Position numbers and translations under genes: made by a program. The notes beneath the pieces were generated by a model. That model did not search any database, was not told the origin of the DNA, and saw nothing but the letters and a program-made list of their open reading frames with translations. From Colius striatus (taxonomy: Eukaryota; Chordata; Aves; Coliiformes; Coliidae): 64,000 nt of DNA. Shown here in pieces: positions 59,229 to 64,000 of the stretch. Within the stretch, counting starts at the first letter, position 1; every line of letters starts with the position of its first letter. Location: assembly GCF_028858725.1 (NCBI RefSeq), contig NC_084767.1, positions 795,501-859,500 of the forward strand, written 5' to 3'.

Positions 59229-62200
59229 TATTTACAAAGTGTTGGGCAATTCTCGTTCTGTCGTGGCATGTAATTGTGGAGCTCTCCTGGCTGTTGCAAC
59301 AGAGCTGCTATCACAGTAGGAGTCTTCTCCAAACCCCCACCACCCCAAGTTTCCTCTCTGAAATACTGTTCTGTTCCGATGCCACAGCTCACGTTTGAGT
59401 AACTCTTCCCGTCTTGTTGGGGACGATGAGGGTAACTGAAACTCGCTGCTCCAGAAAAAAAAGGGTGAAGCTTGGTGTTTTCCCTCCCCCGCATACCTTT
59501 GCCCTTCAGCTTTGTGCTGGACCTTTGCCCTGTTCTGCACTGTTTGTTTCGGGAAGGCTGGGGAATGCGGCACAGCTCCTGAGAGCTGACTCACTGGCCC
59601 TGGTTGCTGGGCTTAGCACTCGATTCTGCTGAGACCTCTGGTTCCAGGTTGCCACGACTGAGGCATCGCTCGAGGATTCTCACCAACTACCTCCTTACCC
59701 TCACAACTCTTCTCTTAAGGTGTTTCCTACCTGTGGTACCATAAGGATTTCCACTGGGATTGCATTTGGGATCACGGGATTGGGCAGCAAAAGGACTTTG
59801 GTCAGAGGCGAAGACAAATCAAGTGCAAAAAGCAGAGTTGGGAATGGGGGCACTAGGGCTGCAGTGCTCTCCAGTCCCTTCCAAATTATGACACTTGATC
59901 CTTTCGCTGTGCTCCAATAGTGTGAAATTATCCTTGGGGAAATACCAAATGCCAACTTGGATGGAGTGAGGTTACTCTTTGCATACTTGAAACTGCTTTG
60001 TAATGAATGTCTGACACCACTTTGGTGGTTGTGTTTGTTTGGCTAAATAAGGAGTGGGCATTTTAATAGAAAGCCATGATGTCTAGACCAGGTTGAATGT
60101 TTTAATCTTTAACAGTTATCATGGCTGCAAATGGCAAGGGGTTAAAAACCAATAAAACCGTGTTAATGAAAACTTACATGCATATTGCCAGAGGATTGTG
60201 GTGTCCTTTATGGTGGTGCTCCTCTTGGAGGAGCTCTGGTCTCATCTCAGTAGGCAGGTAAGCGGAGGTACAGTGACCTCACTGTAAATCTGGCAGATAA
60301 CTGATAGGAGAGCTGGGAAAGCTCTTTGCTCTGCTCTTACCTTAAGTCCAGCTGAGAGTCGTGAGCTTTGTTCATTCCCAACCATGATATGTGTTTACAT
60401 TATGGTCTTAAAAGTGATTGTTTTGGCATTAGAGCCTTTTCTGACCTCCTACCAAGGGCTTAAGTCTCCGTGCTCCTGGCTCTGACAAATCCCTGGCTTG
60501 TTGTGCACACAGGGAAAGAGGTGGTTGCAACCTTGGTGATAGCTGCTGGGCTCTCTCATGGTAGTAATGCTGTCTAGGTGGAACTTTGCATGATTGTCAT
60601 CTCCTGGGGTTGGGTAAAGCTGTATGGATGTGTGGTCTCTGGCATGGCCACTTCTGTATTTGTCCCTTTCTTTGCTTGAGACAAAGCTTTGGTTCCAAAC
60701 TTACTCTACATATCCAGGTGCTTGTTGATGAGTGAAGCTGGGAGACTTTTCTCCTTGCATTGAAATAACTGGCTAATCCGAATATCTAGTAGCAAATGAT
60801 ACAGCTGCATGACTTGAGCAGGTCAGAGGAGAGGTAAAAGAAAAGGCTTCAAAGAAATTAATGCAATGCCATGAGAGCTTAAAGCAGCTACTTGCGTATT
60901 TAGGCAACAGTAATTGGTGACTAGAACAAAAGGGAACTGAATTGGGCCTTGAATAAATCAATTACTAGACTTCTTGTGGGGAGAGTCCTGGGTCAGGGTA
61001 GGTCTGGATTGCTTGGCTGAAAGAAGTGGGTGCACATGTGAAGATCCTGCAGCTGTGAAGTAAAAACTAGCACGGGGCATTTGGTGAAGGTCAATTTGCT
61101 GATGGCAATTCTAATACTGTGCAAGGTACACTTTTTATTTTTGAGAAGGGCTGTGGAAATGGTGGTCAAATGTCAGTGTGTTTCTAAACAGAGGCTTATG
61201 TGTAATTGGAGGTTCCTAGATCTTTCTGACTGAACTTTTCCTTTATCAGAGCTTGTATTTGTGCTACAGTTTGGGAGACTTCTGTGGGCAAGCCTGAGTG
61301 GAGGAATACTTCATCTGAGCAAGTTGCTGCATGGTGGTTTGAGTTGTGCACTGAGCTGCCAAGGCCATCCTTAGCAAGTTGTCTATCCCAGCTTCAGTGT
61401 GACACTCACTATCGCTTTTGCCAGGATCAGGAACTTTTTCTGCAGCATTAAAGCTATGTTTGCTGAGGGATATTCTGCTGTGACGTGCAGGGAGATGGAG
61501 GAAGGGCTATGAACTGGATGATTCAATGTCTGCATTATCAGTGGTTTACCTTCAGTGTTCTGGAGCAAAACTAACTTAGGAGCAGCAGCTTGCCTTGACA
61601 CTTTGTGTGTGCAGCACTGTATGGTACTGCACAGCATGCTTCAGTACTCTGGTGGTTGTGATTTTATTTTTATTCCGTTTTTGTTAGCTTGTTTTTGAGT
61701 CATCCTGTTCCTTTACATGGTCCCAGGTGGGAAAAATTGGTAGAGATCTCTGCAGATAGCTTGGGGCTGATGGTGTGTGAGCATGGTGGCCCTGGCTGGG
61801 TTGCATGGTCTGGTATAATGGATCAGGTGGAAGCCTCCATTTGCTTTAGAAATGGTCAATGGAGGTGGCTGTTGGTGTGACTGAGATCTGTCAGTGATGC
61901 TCAGTCTCATTTTGGTGGCACTTGGAAGTGACACAGGTACCCTTTCTTTGCTTGATGTAGATGTTACTCCAATTCCCTCTAAAGCGTGCATGACACACAC
62001 AGCATGCTGGGAGGTGTGATTTGCCCCAACCTGTGCTCCTGGGGAAGCACATTCGCTTCCTGCCAGATACCCCTTGAAGTGGCTGGAAGCAGATCTGCAA
62101 CTTGCTGCTTTAGCAGGCAGAGCTGGCCCATGACCTGGCCACATGCCTACAGGTGCTTCTCTCCACTCCTGGCTTGCTCTCCAAAGTGGCCTTGGCCTTG

Positions 62201-64000
62201 GATGAAATCCAGGCGAGGAATCCCTGCCTGCAAGGAAGGTGGTGGAGGAGAAGCATCTCTGGTGCTCTGTGCTGTTGTTCCATTGCTGGCAAGCTCTGCA
62301 GAAATCCCTTGGTGAAAGTGAGAGGGATAGTCAGAGTGGGCAATGGGGACTGGGGGAGGGGGCTTGAATGAGGCCTGTGAACCTCATACGTCCTTGACAC
62401 ATGAGCCAGAGCTAAGGCGCGACTGGAAAGCTGGACCAGGGCTGGAAATGTGCTGTGTGTCCTTCCCGATGGCCGCTGCAGGGGCTGTGTAAGCCTCAGG
62501 GGGCCCAATGCTGCCCAGGTACGCGAGTGCAGCCCTGGAGGTTTGGGGGGTGGTGGGAGGAAGCAGAGTCCATCCAAGCACACTGCTGAGCACGTTTTTC
62601 CAGCTGAGCGGCGGTGTGTGCCGGCTCCTGCAGAGTGACTCTGCAGTCTGCAGGGCATGGCTGCGCTGGAGGGATCTGCCGGCCACAGGGAGGGTGTGGG
62701 GGGCTGCTTATCTCTTCGCCTTTCCTGGTAGTCATTTGATTTTGACTCTGCTGCTGGATATATGCATGGAGAGAACAAAAGGGTTTTTTTAAGGGCTAGC
62801 TATCTTAGATTTTAAGAACTCTGAAATGCTGAGAAGAGAGGTGAGTTTTTCATGGGCAAATATGTGGGGAAACAAGTATGAAATGGGAAAAGCCACAAAA
62901 ATGAGGAAAGGGCAGAGTTTTGGTGATGAGAAAGAAAAGATGTGTGGGGAGATAACCTGCCTGGTAACTTGGAGGTGCTGCCAGGAGGTGGGTATGTTGC
63001 TAAGCAGATTAGTTGTTTCATTTCACAGTCAATCACTTTTTTCCCCCCCCTCTCTCTTTGTAACTCTGCCTTTGGAAGTTTCTGGTCAGTCCTGCAAATA
63101 AGTGATTATTGAACCACTTCACCATAGCTGTGTACCTCTAGATGGGCTCACCACGTGGCAAGTCAACTACAAGGCTGTGCAGGGGGACAAGTTAAGGGAA
63201 GACCAGAGCAAAGAATTAAGTGTAAAGTGTGACACCAGTATCCGTGATGTGAAGGAATTAGGAGGGTGTAGTAGCAGATACTGAAATGTGGAGAGGTATA
63301 TCCCAGAAATGTTGTTAGGCGATTTTACTGTGACAACAACAGAAGTGATAGGGTATTTGTGCATGAGACCCCACCCAACAAGACAAAAAAAACGCCCTGA
63401 GTCACGGAAGTGGCTCCACCATGTGCTCGGGTGACAAAGCGTGAGACTTTCCTGACTGTAATCATATTAAATTTCACTTCCCAACTCCCAGCTAAACCTT
63501 GCGAGCTCAGGGCAATACCTAATGCAATCTAACACATCTTCTGAGTGCTCAGAAATCCTCAGAAATCCTCTGCCACTGCGGAGGGTCTTGCACTGAACTG
63601 AACAAAAAGAGGGGGTGATTTATTCTGGCTTCACAATCTCAGGTGAGCTCTTGTAGTTCCCCTTTTTAATTGGAGAATGACAGAAGTGACATCTGTATGC
63701 TGTGCAGGGAGCAATTTTCTGTAAGTGACCAATATTTTTAAAATGTAAAATGAAACCTGTAAGTACAGCTGTGAAGATGATTTGGAAGAGATGTGGCCGA
63801 TGACAGGCAGACAACCCTCTTAACTTCAATTGGAGCTGAAATCTGAGTTGATCTAATTAACAGCAGAGAAGTGGAACCAAGCAAGGGTTTTGGCGGGTGA
63901 TTGGAAAAGCTGTGTGTTTGATTAAAACCAACCAGATAGCCTGGACTGGAGGGGGGAATATCTCAGACTGTGAGACTAATGATTTCTAATTCAGTTAGAT

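Larger units (their letters stand above)
55183..64000 (+). other. LARP1: LARP1 intron 1 (runs off the window)
   Basis: The donor GTGGGT follows exon 1. The next LARP1 exon, expected to encode the EHSAPAKVVRAAVPKQRKG-type segment, was not found before the end of the window, so the intron exceeds 8.8 kb. The first 770 bp are CpG island; the rest is unique AT-moderate DNA with one short (CA)n run and one candidate cassette exon. No transposon was recognised in it. Confidence 0.85.

Noticed and set aside
61383-61637. 84-codon minus-strand frame in LARP1 intron 1 as a mobile-element or gene remnant
   Set aside because: No recognisable motif, no splice or repeat context. Length is within chance.
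1-64000. tRNA, microRNA, snoRNA, CRISPR, insertion sequence or endogenous virus
   Set aside because: No tRNA A/B boxes with cloverleaf, no CRISPR-like regular spacing, no LTR or viral-type reading frame was recognised by eye. Short hairpin RNAs cannot be excluded without folding and expression data.

Overview
This window is vertebrate nuclear DNA, almost certainly avian. Support comes from two CR1 LINE fragments with the typical bird CR1 3' end, long non-coding stretches with scattered CpG islands, genes with introns, and two recognisable protein-coding loci. No bacterial, phage, organellar or viral gene was recognised. The species cannot be told from the sequence.

Layout: (1) 1-8.9 kb is non-coding DNA 3' of HAND1, with a small CR1 fragment near 2.4-2.5 kb and a CpG-rich block at about 5.4-6.9 kb. 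(2) About 8.9-10.9 kb on the minus strand is the complete two-exon HAND1 gene. It has a TATA promoter, a 5' leader with a short upstream ORF, a coding exon for the poly-His and bHLH parts, a 538-bp intron, a short second exon and a roughly 550-nt 3' UTR with two AATAAA signals. (3) About 11-54 kb is the intergenic space between the divergent genes HAND1 and LARP1. It has no supported protein-coding gene. It holds a 5'-truncated CR1 element (17.64-18.22 kb), an AT-rich low-complexity tract (19.4-19.85 kb), 51-bp and about 21-bp minisatellites, a (CA)n microsatellite, a pair of diverged inverted repeats (24.80/25.84 kb), two orphan CpG-rich blocks (34.1-35.0 and 43.2-43.65 kb), and several unique blocks that look like conserved regulatory DNA. 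(4) About 54.1-56.0 kb is the CpG-island promoter and first coding exon of LARP1 (plus strand). (5) 55.18-64 kb is LARP1 intron 1, which runs off the window and contains one phase-compatible candidate cassette exon at 57.17-57.23 kb.

The two genes are not a functional operon. HAND1 is a tissue-restricted developmental transcription factor (heart, lateral mesoderm, neural-crest derivatives). LARP1 is a housekeeping RNA-binding regulator of TOP mRNA translation. Their neighbourhood matches the chromosome arrangement known in mammals (HAND1 and LARP1 are near each other on human 5q33). The 44-kb gap is the natural place for distal HAND1 enhancers, and the GATA, CArG-like, FOX and T-box motif groups noted below are candidates judged by eye only.

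The most useful second looks are the candidate LARP1 cassette exon, the inverted repeat pair, the strong-context uORF and let-7 8-mer site in the HAND1 mRNA, and the orphan CpG islands.
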